The position numbers and the translations under genes were made by a program. 64,000 bases of DNA from Terrimonas pollutisoli (GTDB lineage: Bacteria > Bacteroidota > Bacteroidia > Chitinophagales > Chitinophagaceae), in the NCBI RefSeq assembly GCF_029360765.1, contig NZ_JARKNA010000001.1, positions 372,001-436,000 on the forward strand, read 5' to 3'. The notes under the pieces are model-generated. The model saw only the letters and a program-made list of their open reading frames with translations, did no database searches and was not told the origin of the DNA. Below, piece by piece: positions 63,572 to 64,000 of this stretch (its first letter is position 1; each line of letters opens with the position of its first letter).

Positions 63572-64000
63572 ATGAATAAGGATGCAGTACTGTCGCAAAT
63601 TCTTTCCGGTAAAATTGTAGCGATCATCAGGGGAGCATTGCCGGAAGATGTGGTTAAAATTGCAAATGCGCTTTATGAAGGCGGTGTTAAATGTCTTGAG
63701 GTCACCTTGAATTCTCCGAATGCCCTGTATGCTATTGAAAGTATTGCTAAAAAAATGGAAGGCCGCTTATTAGTGGGAGCCGGCACTGTTTTAACGGCAG
63801 TAGAAGCTCACGCAGCAATTAATGCCGGTGCAAAGTTTATTATCTCTCCCATTTTAAGTGCAGAAGTGATTGAAGCAACGAGGCAGGCCGGTGCTGTAAG
63901 CATTCCCGGTGCATATACACCTACTGAAATATTCAATGCGTTTACAAGTGGTGGTGATATCATTAAGGTTTTCCCAGGTTCCGCAGGGCCAGGATTTATA
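63572..64000 (+). CDS. eda: KDPG/KHG aldolase, 3' end cut by window
   Basis: The first 143 codons of a class I 2-keto-3-deoxy-6-phosphogluconate / 4-hydroxy-2-oxoglutarate aldolase of usual length ~210. Family segments are IVAIIRGALPEDVVKIANAL, CLEVTLNSPNAL (with the Glu), LLVGAGTVLTAVEAHAAINAG, FIISP, IPGAYTPTEI and IKVFPGS, the last carrying the Schiff-base lysine. It splits KDPG into pyruvate and glyceraldehyde phosphate in sugar-acid catabolism, consistent with the sugar-processing locus before it. The 288 bases upstream (63284-63571) show no gene. Confidence 0.93.
   Translation, partial: MNKDAVLSQILSGKIVAIIRGALPEDVVKIANALYEGGVKCLEVTLNSPNALYAIESIAKKMEGRLLVGAGTVLTAVEAHAAINAGAKFIISPILSAEVIEATRQAGAVSIPGAYTPTEIFNAFTSGGDIIKVFPGSAGPGFI

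Overview
The window comes from a Bacteroidota chromosome, most likely a member of the Chitinophagaceae or a close relative. The reasons are two SusC/SusD pairs, a sigma/FecR/STN-SusC relay, a hybrid-two-component-type sensor with a periplasmic propeller, several VCBS-ASPIC/UnbV surface lipoproteins, promoters of the TAnnTTTG type, and almost no Shine-Dalgarno sequences. The placement is inferred from gene content only.

Layout. 1-4000: a truncated SDR oxidoreductase divergent from an HxlR regulator, with palindromic operators between them, then two VOC-fold proteins and an AraC regulator. 4100-12700: signalling and envelope genes (PAS histidine kinase, DUF488 protein, ECF sigma factor, DUF4142 protein coupled to a cupredoxin, degenerate ATPase-like protein, response regulator, KdpDE-like pair). 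12780-14921: Kup potassium transporter with a translationally coupled 47-residue membrane protein. 15074-18333: a chromate locus (ChrB-AraC fusion, ChrB, ChrA, exported superoxide dismutase). 18470-21347: a TPP riboswitch with an intrinsic terminator controlling four overlapping genes (methyltransferase, PurM/HypE-like ATPase, degenerate ThiE/TenI-like protein, Trm112-like protein). This is the best candidate here for an undescribed pathway.

22700-61900 is a large glycan or glycoside utilisation region. Its first part is ECF sigma, FecR, STN-containing SusC, SusD and a VCBS-ASPIC lipoprotein. A split sensor kinase/response regulator then faces a second SusC/SusD pair. These are followed by three more VCBS-ASPIC proteins (two sharing a nearly identical 3' part), three DUF1080 (3-keto-glycoside hydrolase-like) proteins, a propeller protein with a C-terminal cytochrome c domain, a GH127 enzyme and a Gfo/Idh/MocA oxidoreductase. 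Together these fit capture of a glycoside at the surface, then periplasmic oxidation and elimination/hydrolysis, with cytoplasmic redox steps afterwards. The substrate cannot be read from the sequence.

62205-64000: a YpfJ-type zinc metallopeptidase, a 57-residue membrane protein, and the first 143 codons of a KDPG/KHG aldolase cut by the window end. No tRNA, rRNA, CRISPR array or intact insertion sequence was seen.
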